From Crocinitomicaceae bacterium (lineage in GTDB: Bacteria; Bacteroidota; Bacteroidia; Flavobacteriales_D; Crocinitomicaceae), in NCBI GenBank assembly GCA_014762645.1, contig JABURP010000023.1, positions 1 through 58,849 on the forward strand: DNA of 58,849 nt, given 5' to 3'. A program made the position numbers and the translations under genes. Below are positions 26,152 to 35,440 of the stretch, in pieces. The notes under the pieces are model-generated. The model was not told the origin of the DNA, did not search any database, and was given only the letters and a program-made list of their open reading frames with translations. Numbering within the stretch: position 1 is the first letter of the stretch; every line of letters starts with the position of its first letter.

Positions 26152-26666
26152 TGGCACTAATTAAATCATGTAGAGGGTTCACACCTGAAATACCTAAAAA
26201 CTGTTGGTTGGCAGATAACGCTACAATTATTGGGGACGTAAAAATGGGTGAAAATTGCAGCATTTGGTTTAATGCCGTGGTTCGAGGAGATGTTAATTCG
26301 ATTAGGCTAGGAGACAACGTAAACATTCAGGACGGTGCAGTGTTGCACTGTACGTATGAAAAAACCAAAACCATTCTTGGGAATAATGTTTCAGTGGGTC
26401 ACAATGCACTGGTACATGGGTGTACCGTAAAGGACAATGTACTTATCGGAATGGGAGCCATTGTTATGGACAATTGCGAGATAGAAGAAAACTGCATTAT
26501 TGCTGCAGGAGCAGTTTTATTGGAAGGAACTAAAGTGGAATCGGGATCTATCTATGCAGGTGTACCCGCTAAAAAAGTAAAAGACCTTTCACCTGAAATG
26601 TTTAAGGGAGAAGTTCAGCGTATTGCAAAGAATTATCGGATGTATGCGAGCTGGTTTGAGGAGTGA
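26151..26666 (+). CDS. Gamma-carbonic anhydrase family protein (left-handed beta-helix)
   Basis: A 171-residue hexapeptide-repeat protein. The three zinc-ligand positions of the gamma class are occupied by His66 (AVLHCTYE), His84 and His89 (VGHNALVHG). The GENCSIWFNAVVRGDVNSI segment is diagnostic of the YrdA/PaaY/Cam group. It may hydrate CO2, or act as a thioesterase-like or cofactor-binding member of this group; the proton-shuttle loop of Cam is short here, as in most bacterial members. It is the last gene of the operon that starts at 22616, and its stop abuts that of the convergent gene. Confidence 0.93.
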   Translation: MALIKSCRGFTPEIPKNCWLADNATIIGDVKMGENCSIWFNAVVRGDVNSIRLGDNVNIQDGAVLHCTYEKTKTILGNNVSVGHNALVHGCTVKDNVLIGMGAIVMDNCEIEENCIIAAGAVLLEGTKVESGSIYAGVPAKKVKDLSPEMFKGEVQRIAKNYRMYASWFEE

Positions 26667-28256
26667 CTAAACCTTAACAATTATTTGTCTTAAAGAGCCG
26701 GATGATGTTTGAATATATAGCACATAACTTCCGGGGCTCAAACAAGACATGTCTACGAGTAAGTAATTAGTTTCTTTGACCCTTTCCTGAAGAACAATTT
26801 TACCATCCAATGAAAGCAGGTACACCACTCCGGCATCAACATGTTGATCAAGCTGTATATTGATTTGATTTGAAACAGGGTTAGGGAATACTTCACCGGT
26901 GAGTTTAACAACCTCGGACAAAGCAGCATTATAACAGCCCCAAACTGTTGCGGTGTCTATATAGCCATACTCCTCATCCATAATTTGATTCCCTGTTGGA
27001 GAATAATCGCAAACGGTTAGTATTCCATCAATAACTCCAGTCGTATCATTAATACATTCTGCCACAATATTGATGTGACTTCTTTGTCCATATCCTGTTA
27101 TTAACCCCGTATTTTCAATTGATGTAACTTCAAATAATGCATCATCTGACAAATAAATTATAGAATCATTATGAAAGTCTGGAGGGTTAGGGCCGCTAAC
27201 CGGAAAACCTGTCATACAGTCTATGTAACCACCATTGCTGATGGTAATTATGCCATTATTATTAAAGTTCTCAGGACCAAAGTACATTTTACTAGGCCCA
27301 TCACAGAAAATGGTGCCGAAATTTTGCACTCCTCCTGACATAGGTAATTGGCAATAAGTTCCGCTTAAAATATTTAAATCACCATAGTTATTACAAGTAC
27401 TGGTGCTAATACTTATGGTGGATGTGTCTGTGGCCTCAAAAACCCCATAATTATAAAAAGTAGTAGCCCAACACTCTAATAAAGAATGATTAACATAAAC
27501 CGCGGAAGAATCATATATATCCAGACTAGAACATACCAAGGAGGCGTCATTCTCAATATGAATTTCAAATTGATCATAGACATTTATACTAGACGCACCA
27601 AATTTGCCTGAATTTCCAGAAATATTCAGCGTACCATTTCCAGTGGCAGTAAAACTAAACAGATAAGAAACAGTGTCAGCAATTGTGCTTTCAATTAAAG
27701 AATCACCTTGAAATAAGATATTAATACCACCAAAAGGATTACTTCCGTTTATATTGAGAACATTAAAACAAGTGTTGGTCAATACCAAGTTTCCAGTATT
27801 CAAATCATTTAATCCATCAAAATTAATGGTGTCGTTTTCAGACTGTATCAAGTCGGAATAAAGTGTTCCGGAATTGAAATGGAAAGTTGAATTTGTACTA
27901 AAAAAAACGGAGTTATTGCTATAAAGAGCGTTGGGGTTATTTTGTTGTATAAAGATGCAAGAATCAAACACCGATCCACCAGTTAGAACCCCTTCATTAA
28001 TTATGGTTGCATTTTGTATGCTCGGATTCACATATAAATTTAAAATACCAGTAGAATTAATAGTAACATTTGCTTTAATTGAAGACTCAAATGAATTTAC
28101 TTCATGATTAATTATTACAGCATCATATTCTGTGGGCACAACAGCCCCAACCCATGTTGCGGGATCCTGCCAATTACCATTCTGAGCAGAAATGATCTGT
28201 GCATGTAGCGGTGACGAAGAAGCAATAATTAAAAGGAATAATAGAAGATTTTTCAT
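26667..28256 (-). CDS. T9SS type A-sorted secreted protein, beta-helix-like
   Basis: A 529-residue protein. The signal peptide (residues 1-19, SSPLHAQ) is followed by NGNWQDPATWVGAVVP, the typical opening of G8-like or 'cell-wall-anchored' beta-helical cargo in Bacteroidota. The central region is rich in Asn, Ile, Thr and Ser with regularly spaced short strands (about residues 50-400), consistent with a parallel beta-helix. The last 75 residues form a type A sorting domain (EVFPNPVSNQINI, YLLSLDGKIV, LSPGSYVLYI). Ligand unknown. Stop codons of this gene and the gamma-carbonic anhydrase gene are directly adjacent. Confidence 0.85.
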   Translation of the reverse strand: MKNLLLFLLIIASSSPLHAQIISAQNGNWQDPATWVGAVVPTEYDAVIINHEVNSFESSIKANVTINSTGILNLYVNPSIQNATIINEGVLTGGSVFDSCIFIQQNNPNALYSNNSVFFSTNSTFHFNSGTLYSDLIQSENDTINFDGLNDLNTGNLVLTNTCFNVLNINGSNPFGGINILFQGDSLIESTIADTVSYLFSFTATGNGTLNISGNSGKFGASSINVYDQFEIHIENDASLVCSSLDIYDSSAVYVNHSLLECWATTFYNYGVFEATDTSTISISTSTCNNYGDLNILSGTYCQLPMSGGVQNFGTIFCDGPSKMYFGPENFNNNGIITISNGGYIDCMTGFPVSGPNPPDFHNDSIIYLSDDALFEVTSIENTGLITGYGQRSHINIVAECINDTTGVIDGILTVCDYSPTGNQIMDEEYGYIDTATVWGCYNAALSEVVKLTGEVFPNPVSNQINIQLDQHVDAGVVYLLSLDGKIVLQERVKETNYLLVDMSCLSPGSYVLYIQTSSGSLRQIIVKV

Positions 28257-28402
28257 GGAAGTAGTTTTGAGTAAGAGACTTATATTCAGGATAAAAGATA
28301 AACAGAATAATTAATAATTCAAAAGAAATTATAATACTCAAATGAGACGATTAGCATTACTGCCAAACATTTTCGTCTACCTTTATTGGACGTTAAGTAC
28401 AA

Positions 28403-30040
28403 ATGACACCATCTACATCTAACCGAAAGAGGGTGCGAAAAGCACTTAAAATTCTCAATAGGATTTTATTCAGTTATGTCACCTTGTTGTTCGGTAAAAA
28501 AATTTTCGGCAAAAAATATTACGAAAAAAGAATTCAAAAAAGGCATCAAAAAAATGCGACCAGAGTAAAAGAAGGAATCTCTGAATTGCAGGGCTTATTT
28601 ACAAAGGTTGGTCAACTGATGTCCATGATGTCTAATATCCTACCTGAAGCTTACGCAGACGTTTTGGAATCACTACAAGATCACGCCCCTGCAGGCCCGT
28701 TCGAAGACACCAGAGTTATTATAGAGGAAGATCTGGATGAAAGCGTTGAAAATATTTTTAAGTCAATTGACGAGCACCCCATTGCTTCAGCATCAATAGG
28801 GCAAGTATATAAGGCCAAACTGAAAACGGGAGAAGATGTAGCTGTAAAAGTGCAACACAAAAACATTAACGAACTTGCCACCGCCGACCTCGAGATAATC
28901 AGAAAATTGATTAAGCGGGTTTCGTTTTTTGTGGGAGTTTCCGGCCTTGAATATGTCTATGAACAGGTGAGAAAAATGATCATGGATGAACTGGATTTTA
29001 ACCAGGAAAGACATGCCATGGAAGCTTTATCTAAGAATCTGGAAAATGTAGAAGGGATTTCCGTTCCTGAAGTCTATTCTGAATATTCATCCTTCAGAAT
29101 AATTACAACAGCTTTTCAAAATGCGGTAAAAATCACCAATGTAGATAAACTGGATGAGTGGGGTCTTGACCGTGAAAAATTGGCGAGAAAACTCATTTTG
29201 GCGTACTGTAAAATGATCTTGGAAGATGGGTATTATCACGCGGATCCTCACCCTGGGAATGTGTTCGTCAAACCAAATGGTGAAATAGTATTGCTGGACT
29301 TTGGCGCAACTGCCGAATTGAATGAGGCTATGCGCAAGGAAATTCCCAGGCTTATCCAGGCCGCCGTTCGAAAAGATCATGAAAAAGTTGTACAGTCCCT
29401 ACAAAAAATGGGATTTATTGGAAATGATGGCGGTTCGGAAAAAGTGGCCAGAAAAATCGTAGAAACAATTAGTAATTTTTTAAGTAATGAAGTATCTATA
29501 AAGAACCTGAACATCAACTCCCTATCTATGGACGACATAAAAGGGTCAAGTATAGATCGTCTACGAAGAGACCTTAGTATTAAAGAGCTAACCAAATCGG
29601 TTCAGGTTCCCAAGGATTGGGTTTTACTGGACAGAACATTGATTTTAGTGAGTGGAATATGTTCAAAAATCGCACCTGATCTTGACCAGATTGAAGTCGT
29701 AAAACCCTACTTACAAAAACGGTTTATTAAAGATGGTGGTATACAGCAAATAATTATTGATGCTATCAAAGAACAATTCAATGCCATACTTTCATTACCA
29801 GGTCAGCTGGATAAGTTTTTGAAAAAGGCCAATGAAGGCCAGTTGGAGCTTGCAGTCAATAATGACACTAATCGTTTATATGCATTGGGTCAACAATTTT
29901 TAATGGTATTGGGCATCATAGCAACAGTGTTTTTATACTATATATCCACCCAAAAGGAATGGTTTGTTGGAACAGCTATCTTATCCGTATTACTACTTCG
30001 TTCGCTATGGGTGAATACTAAAAGCAGGCGAAGATCATAA
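28403..30040 (+). CDS. ABC1/UbiB (COQ8/AarF) family atypical kinase
   Basis: A 545-residue protein. The family-specific KxGQ motif is K68-VGQ (FTKVGQLMSMM). An alanine-rich nucleotide loop follows (IASASIGQVYKAKL), then the ATP-anchoring lysine K149 (VAVKVQH), the catalytic-like HADPHPGN and the metal-binding DFG (VLLDFGATAEL). Two hydrophobic segments at the C-terminus (about residues 490-535) anchor it to the membrane. Members support ubiquinone or menaquinone metabolism or lipid homeostasis through ATPase rather than classical kinase activity. No quinone-synthesis gene is adjacent. A near-consensus TACCTTTA element (28378-28385) lies 17 nt upstream. Confidence 0.93.
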   Translation: MTPSTSNRKRVRKALKILNRILFSYVTLLFGKKIFGKKYYEKRIQKRHQKNATRVKEGISELQGLFTKVGQLMSMMSNILPEAYADVLESLQDHAPAGPFEDTRVIIEEDLDESVENIFKSIDEHPIASASIGQVYKAKLKTGEDVAVKVQHKNINELATADLEIIRKLIKRVSFFVGVSGLEYVYEQVRKMIMDELDFNQERHAMEALSKNLENVEGISVPEVYSEYSSFRIITTAFQNAVKITNVDKLDEWGLDREKLARKLILAYCKMILEDGYYHADPHPGNVFVKPNGEIVLLDFGATAELNEAMRKEIPRLIQAAVRKDHEKVVQSLQKMGFIGNDGGSEKVARKIVETISNFLSNEVSIKNLNINSLSMDDIKGSSIDRLRRDLSIKELTKSVQVPKDWVLLDRTLILVSGICSKIAPDLDQIEVVKPYLQKRFIKDGGIQQIIIDAIKEQFNAILSLPGQLDKFLKKANEGQLELAVNNDTNRLYALGQQFLMVLGIIATVFLYYISTQKEWFVGTAILSVLLLRSLWVNTKSRRRS

Positions 30041-30098
30041 CATAATAGATTTCACATAAGAAACACTGAAACCGATCGTTAGTATTAAAAGCATAAAA

Positions 30099-31259
30099 AT
30101 GCGGACCGTAATTTTACTTTCTTTTCTTGGTGCTTTTTATTGTCAGGCCCAGAATTATGGATGGGATAGCAATGTTTACTTACCTGGATTAGGTAGAGAT
30201 GATGCTGTTTGTTTTACCCTGGATGAGATTGTATTTATTGGTACTGGAAATCATGGAGGATTTTCTGAAAGCAATGTTTTTTATGCACTCAATACACGAA
30301 ATAATCAATGGCAGAATGTGGCTCCATTTCCCGGAACCGCCAGGCAATATGCCCGAATTGAAGAGGTTGGATTTAAAGCGTATTTGATTGGAGGCATTGA
30401 TTGGAATAATACACCATTAAATGATGTGTGGGAGTATGATTATCAATCGGACAGTTGGAGTCAGATGAATGATTTTCCCGGCATGGCCAGGTGGAAAGCA
30501 TGCAGTTTTGTTGTGGGGGGTAAGATCTATTATGGAACGGGGCGTGATTGGAACCAATCATTCAACGATTTTTGGAAATACGATCCTGAAAAAGATGAAT
30601 GGAAACAGGCAGAAACTGCTCCTTTTATTCCGCGAGATGAAACTATTGGCTTTTCACTATACGAGCGTGGTTTTGTTGGTCTTGGGATGGACTGTACAGG
30701 TGTAATGCAAAGTGATATTTGGAAATATGACCCCTATAGTGATACGTGGGTTTATGAAACAGATTTCCCGGCGGGTCCAAGGTGGTACGCGGTTTCGGAA
30801 GTGCTCAATGGAAAGGCATTTATTGGGACGGGAGAAGACGAATCAGGAAATTTGTATAATGATTTTTGGATGTATGATCCTGCAACCCAATCATGGGAAC
30901 AAGCTGAAAACCTACCATCACCTGCCCGTAGAGGGGTGTCAGCGTGCTCTATTCCGTTTAAGGGGATATTTTTTGCCTGTGGTCTTTCGTCCTCATTTCA
31001 GCGGCTTACAGATGTTTCCAGGTATACAAACAGGAATCAAATTTTGCCCATCAACCTTAATTACAATGAGGAAGAGAAGAAAGTATATATCAACGACCTT
31101 CCGGGATATGGAACATTAAAAATAGTGAACCTGCAGGGGAAGTTGTTGTTTGAGTCAAGAGCACGGGTAGATCATGTCATTGTAGATGTTACAAACTGGT
31201 CCAGGGGGGTTTACATTGTTTGGGCGAGGGACCAGTCGAAAAAACTTTTGATCTACTAG
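30099..31259 (+). CDS. Kelch-repeat secreted protein with T9SS type A sorting domain
   Basis: A 386-residue protein. The signal peptide ends at AQ|NYG (about residue 18). Five or six Kelch-type blades of about 50 residues follow (for example FKAYLIGGIDWNNTPLNDVWEYD and WKACSFVVGGKIYYGTGRDW), predicting a beta-propeller. The final 65 residues (VYINDLPGYGTLKIVNLQGKLL, WSRGVYIVWA) fit a type A sorting domain. It is likely an extracellular binding protein; the ligand is unknown. It stands alone after the ABC1 gene, in the same direction with a 58-nt gap. Confidence 0.87.
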   Translation: MRTVILLSFLGAFYCQAQNYGWDSNVYLPGLGRDDAVCFTLDEIVFIGTGNHGGFSESNVFYALNTRNNQWQNVAPFPGTARQYARIEEVGFKAYLIGGIDWNNTPLNDVWEYDYQSDSWSQMNDFPGMARWKACSFVVGGKIYYGTGRDWNQSFNDFWKYDPEKDEWKQAETAPFIPRDETIGFSLYERGFVGLGMDCTGVMQSDIWKYDPYSDTWVYETDFPAGPRWYAVSEVLNGKAFIGTGEDESGNLYNDFWMYDPATQSWEQAENLPSPARRGVSACSIPFKGIFFACGLSSSFQRLTDVSRYTNRNQILPINLNYNEEEKKVYINDLPGYGTLKIVNLQGKLLFESRARVDHVIVDVTNWSRGVYIVWARDQSKKLLIY

Positions 31260-31331
31260 AAGGATCACTGTCAATTATTATCTGTGTTTGCAGTTTTATT
31301 ATTTGATAGGGACAAATGGACATTGTTCAGT

Positions 31332-31339
31332 TACCTTTG
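31332..31339 (+). promoter_or_regulatory. Bacteroidete -7 promoter element for the SIMPL gene
   Basis: TACCTTTG is a perfect TAnnTTTG match 21 nt upstream of the ATG at 31361. A TTTG at 31302-31305 is too far (26 nt) to be a convincing -33. Confidence 0.5.
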
Positions 31340-31360
31340 GTTTAAAACGCAGACATCATT

Positions 31361-32098
31361 ATGGAACTATCTAAAAACTTTTGGGGAACATTGGCTGTAT
31401 CAATTGCAGTTGTATGGGCAGCTTATAATCTGGGAAATGCCTATAAAGACAAAAACCGTGTAAATGATACGGTAGAAGTGACGGGGCTTGGAACCCAGGA
31501 TTTCACTTCTGACCTCATTGTTTGGAGTGGTTCGTTTTCCCGCCAGGAAATGGATTTACAGTCTGCAAACGCACAACTCATCAAAGACAGAAAATACATT
31601 AAAAAGTATCTGTCAGATCAAGGGATTCCAGAAGAGGAAATGGTTTTTAACGCCATAAATATCTCCAAGCAATTTGAGTACATCTATGATGAGGAGGGAA
31701 ACAGCCACCGTGAATTTGCCGGGTATCTGCTCTCACAAACCGTTAAGGTGGAATCTCAGGAAGTTGATAAAGTAGAGAAAGTTGCCCGAGAGGTCACGGA
31801 CCTTATAAACGCAGGAATCGAATTTAATTCTTACTCTCCGTCGTATTACTATACAGGGCTTGAAGAATTAAAAATTGAGATGATTGCATCTGCCACACAA
31901 AACGGAAGGGAACGGGCAGAAAAAATAGCTGAAAATTCCGGTGCAACACTGGGGGGGTTAAAAAGTGCAGACATGGGACTGTTTCATATTCTGGGTAGAA
32001 ATCAAAACGAATCCTATTCGTGGGGAGGAACATTCAATACCAGTTCTAAATACAAAACAGCCAGGGTTACTATGCACTTAAGCTTTAATATAGATTAG
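31361..32098 (+). CDS. SIMPL domain-containing protein (DUF541)
   Basis: A 245-residue protein with an N-terminal membrane segment or signal anchor (residues 8-27) and a SIMPL domain: VEVTGLGTQDFTSDLIVWSGSF, LLSQTVKVESQEVDKVEKVAREVTDLINAGIEF, and a conserved AxxNGRERAEKIAENSGATLG helix. SIMPL proteins are periplasmic or membrane-associated and oligomerise; their biochemical role is not settled. The gene stands alone; 146 nt without another feature separate it from the AsmA-like gene. Confidence 0.9.
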   Translation: MELSKNFWGTLAVSIAVVWAAYNLGNAYKDKNRVNDTVEVTGLGTQDFTSDLIVWSGSFSRQEMDLQSANAQLIKDRKYIKKYLSDQGIPEEEMVFNAINISKQFEYIYDEEGNSHREFAGYLLSQTVKVESQEVDKVEKVAREVTDLINAGIEFNSYSPSYYYTGLEELKIEMIASATQNGRERAEKIAENSGATLGGLKSADMGLFHILGRNQNESYSWGGTFNTSSKYKTARVTMHLSFNID

Positions 32099-32244
32099 TA
32101 AACTTAAAACAGATCTGCCCTCAGAATACTGAAAATAAGGATCAACGTACCATTTTAAAGCAATGTTGGTTACGTGCTAATATCTTCATGTCGTTGAAAT
32201 AGTGTATTTTTAAGTGCGCGAGTAAATGTCACCCCCTTAGGAGT

Positions 32245-35200
32245 ATGAAATTAAAGTTTTGGAGACGTTGGAAATTTTGGAGAAGGTTGTTGATCTGGTC
32301 AATACTCACACCCGTCTTTTTGTTTTTTGTAATTGTTGCAATTGTCTACTGGAAACAGGATGAAATTGTGCAGGAATTGGTTAGCACGCTCAATGAAGAC
32401 TTTGTGGGTGAAATTGAAATTGAAGACAGCCACGTTTCTCCTTTTGAAGCATTTCCTTACATTTCTATTGACCTGGATCATGTTAAAATTTTTGAGAGCA
32501 AAGAGAATCATGAAGCACCAATAGTTGATGTAGAAGATGTTTTCCTGGGCTTTAATATTTGGGATTTAATTAGTGGAAATTATGACATCAAACTCATAGA
32601 GTTGAAAAACGGATATATTCATGCTGTCCAGGATGAAGAAGGAGAATTAAATATTTCTAAAGCATTGTCTTCCGAAAAAGAGATTGAAGACCCAGAGGAA
32701 GAGTTCCACATACATCTCAAAGAAATAGACCTCATTAACATAGATGTGTACAAGCTCAATAAGGCCAATAACCTCATGGTTGAGTCGTTCATTGATGAAG
32801 CTACAATGAGTTTTAAAACAGATGAAGAACATGTTTTTGCGTTTGTAGACTCTAAAATGGAGATGAATATCATCAAAGACGGAGACACGACATTCTTTAA
32901 ACATAAGCATATTGATACACACCTTGAGGTTGATTATTCAAAATCGGATAAATATCTTTATATCAATCCGTCTACCATTATTCTGGAGCATGCCGAATTC
33001 AATGGAGAAGGTATGATTGATACAGAGGATGACTTCAATGTTAACCTGGCGTTGTACGGCAAAAAAAAGAGTTTTGACTTATTTCTTGCTTTTGCCCCGG
33101 AAGAACTTGAACCTGTTCTTGCTCGTTATGAAAACGCGGGGAATATTTTCTTTGACGCACAAATTTCTGGCAAGACAGCGAATGGCAACTTTCCTTTTAT
33201 CTATGCCACATTCGGCTGTGAGGACGCCTACTTTAATAACAAAACAAACCACAAGAAAGTTGATCAGCTGAACTTTCACGGATATTTTAGTAATAGCGGT
33301 GCACGAGACCTGTCTGAAATGGAATTTGCCCTTGAGGACTTTACGGCTCGACCCGAAGCGGGAACTTTTGCTGCTAACTTACACGTAAAAAACTTTGAAT
33401 CTCCGGACATTGAATTAGCACTTGACTCTGATTTTGACCTTGAATTCCTGGCCGCTTTTATCAATCAAACAACCTTCAGTCACCTGGACGGAAAAGTAGA
33501 GATGCACATGAAGTTTCATGACATTATTGACCTGTCTAGGCCGGAACGCAGTATTGAAAAGATGAATGAGGCCTACTTTACCCGGATTGATATTACAGAC
33601 TTGTCTTTCAAAACACCGGCGTACCACCTTCCTTTAAAAAGGCTAGATACCAGAATTATTGTAGAGGGACACGAAGCCATTGTAGAACACTTTAACCTTG
33701 AAATTGGTCAATCAGACCTGGAGTTTACAGGGCATATTAGTGATCTACCGGCAATACTACATCATACAGGTGATGAAGTGATTGCAGATCTGAATATTAA
33801 ATCCAAACTTTTGAATATTTATGAATTGACCGACACGAAAAAAGAAGGTAATGAGCCGGTAGACGAGAAAATCGACAACTTAAGCATGAAGCTCAAATTT
33901 GTTAGTTCTGCACGAAACTTTACTGAATCTCCTAATCTTCCTGTAGGGGAGTTTTTTATAGAAGATTTGTATGCCAAACTGGAACATTACCCACATACTT
34001 TCCACGATTTTCACGCCGATCTGTTTGTGGAAGACAGCAATTTCAGAGTAATTGATTTTTCAGGAATGATCGACCAAAGTGACTTTCATTTTAGTGGCCG
34101 ATTGCTGGATTATGAGCGCTGGTTGCAGGAGCATCCACACGGAGACACCAAAGTTGAGTTTGACCTGACATCCAAACACCTTGAATTAGACGATCTCTTT
34201 TCATATAAAGGGGAAAACTACGTGCCGGAAGATTATCGGCATGAAGTTTTAAGCGGGCTCAAATTGCACGGGGATGTGGCATTACATTTTAATGATGGTA
34301 TGAGGTCTGCTGATTTTGACCTGGTTAATGTAGGTGCTAAGATGAAAGTACACCCCATGCGTTTTGATGACTTTAACGGGCGTGTGCACTACGAAGACGA
34401 ACACCTGATGATCCAGAATTTGGCCGGACGAATAGGTAAGAGTGTTTTTAAGGTAGACATGAATTATTATTTAGGTGAAGATGAGGCCATCAAAAAGAGG
34501 GATAATCATTTGGGTATTATGGCAGATCGGCTGGACTTTGATGAGTTGTTTAACTATAACAAATCTCCCGTGGAGCTGGTTGATAATCCGGAAGAGCATG
34601 AGGATGTCTTTAACATTTATGAGTTGCCATTTACGGACATGACCTTTGATCTGGACATTAAACACCTGAATTATCACCGATTACTGTTTCACAATTTACA
34701 TGCACGCTTAAGGACAACTAAGGACCACTACATCCATATAGATACATTGCGCATGCTTGCCGCTGGAGGCAGGATGGAGTTAGCGGGTTATTTTAACGGG
34801 TCTGATAAAGACAAAATATACTTTAGCCCCAACATGAAACTTATAGGCGTTGACCTCGATAAATTACTTTTTAAGTTTGAGAATTTTGGTCAGGACCACC
34901 TGGTTTCTGAAAACTTACATGGTAAAATTACAGCTGATATCAAAGGCAAAATGCATGTGCACGCGGATATGGTTCCGATTTTGGATGATTCAGAACTTCA
35001 CATGGATGTTGAGATTTATAATGGTAGCCTTGTAGACTATAAGACCCTTCTCGCCTTAGAGCCTTATTTTGGTGATAAAAACTTACACAAGGTGCGTTTT
35101 GACACACTGCAGAACCACATTGATTTTACAAACGGTGTAATCACTATTCCGAACATGACAATTAATTCAACTTTGGGATTCATGCAAATTAGAGGGCAAC

Positions 35201-35433
35201 AAGATATGAATGGTAAAATGGATATGGAGTATTATATCAAGGTGCCGTTGAAATTAGTTGCAAAAGCCGGCTGGAAATCTCTTTTCGGAAAGGAAAAAGA
35301 AGAAACGGACCCTGATCAGGTTGATGAAATTGAGTATATGGATTCCGAGAAAAAAATTGCCTATGTGAACATCAAGGTGGTCGGTGATTCGGAAAATTAT
35401 ACAGTCACACTTGGGAAGGAAAAGAAAAAATAG
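32245..35433 (+). CDS. AsmA-like family protein
   Basis: A 1062-residue protein with a single N-terminal membrane helix (about residues 15-35) and a very long periplasmic region rich in alternating strands. It has the AsmA-type start (VSTLNEDFVGEIEIEDSHVSPFEAFPYISIDLDHVKI) and the C-terminal AsmA_2 region (DFTNGVITIPNMTINSTLGFMQIRGQ, GKMDMEYYIKVPLKLV). Such proteins form beta-taco bridges implicated in lipid transport between membranes. A near-consensus TATTTTTA lies at 32205-32212, and an AGGAG sits one nucleotide before the start, an odd spacing for a Shine-Dalgarno site. The gene ends 7 nt from the convergent glycosyltransferase-like gene. Confidence 0.87.
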   Translation: MKLKFWRRWKFWRRLLIWSILTPVFLFFVIVAIVYWKQDEIVQELVSTLNEDFVGEIEIEDSHVSPFEAFPYISIDLDHVKIFESKENHEAPIVDVEDVFLGFNIWDLISGNYDIKLIELKNGYIHAVQDEEGELNISKALSSEKEIEDPEEEFHIHLKEIDLINIDVYKLNKANNLMVESFIDEATMSFKTDEEHVFAFVDSKMEMNIIKDGDTTFFKHKHIDTHLEVDYSKSDKYLYINPSTIILEHAEFNGEGMIDTEDDFNVNLALYGKKKSFDLFLAFAPEELEPVLARYENAGNIFFDAQISGKTANGNFPFIYATFGCEDAYFNNKTNHKKVDQLNFHGYFSNSGARDLSEMEFALEDFTARPEAGTFAANLHVKNFESPDIELALDSDFDLEFLAAFINQTTFSHLDGKVEMHMKFHDIIDLSRPERSIEKMNEAYFTRIDITDLSFKTPAYHLPLKRLDTRIIVEGHEAIVEHFNLEIGQSDLEFTGHISDLPAILHHTGDEVIADLNIKSKLLNIYELTDTKKEGNEPVDEKIDNLSMKLKFVSSARNFTESPNLPVGEFFIEDLYAKLEHYPHTFHDFHADLFVEDSNFRVIDFSGMIDQSDFHFSGRLLDYERWLQEHPHGDTKVEFDLTSKHLELDDLFSYKGENYVPEDYRHEVLSGLKLHGDVALHFNDGMRSADFDLVNVGAKMKVHPMRFDDFNGRVHYEDEHLMIQNLAGRIGKSVFKVDMNYYLGEDEAIKKRDNHLGIMADRLDFDELFNYNKSPVELVDNPEEHEDVFNIYELPFTDMTFDLDIKHLNYHRLLFHNLHARLRTTKDHYIHIDTLRMLAAGGRMELAGYFNGSDKDKIYFSPNMKLIGVDLDKLLFKFENFGQDHLVSENLHGKITADIKGKMHVHADMVPILDDSELHMDVEIYNGSLVDYKTLLALEPYFGDKNLHKVRFDTLQNHIDFTNGVITIPNMTINSTLGFMQIRGQQDMNGKMDMEYYIKVPLKLVAKAGWKSLFGKEKEETDPDQVDEIEYMDSEKKIAYVNIKVVGDSENYTVTLGKEKKK

Positions 35434-35440
35434 CGGCAAT

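Noticed and set aside
28342-28422. A 26-codon frame (MRRLALLPN...) overlapping the start of the ABC1 gene
   Set aside because: It is short, overlaps the promoter-like TACCTTTA and the next start, and shows no independent signal.
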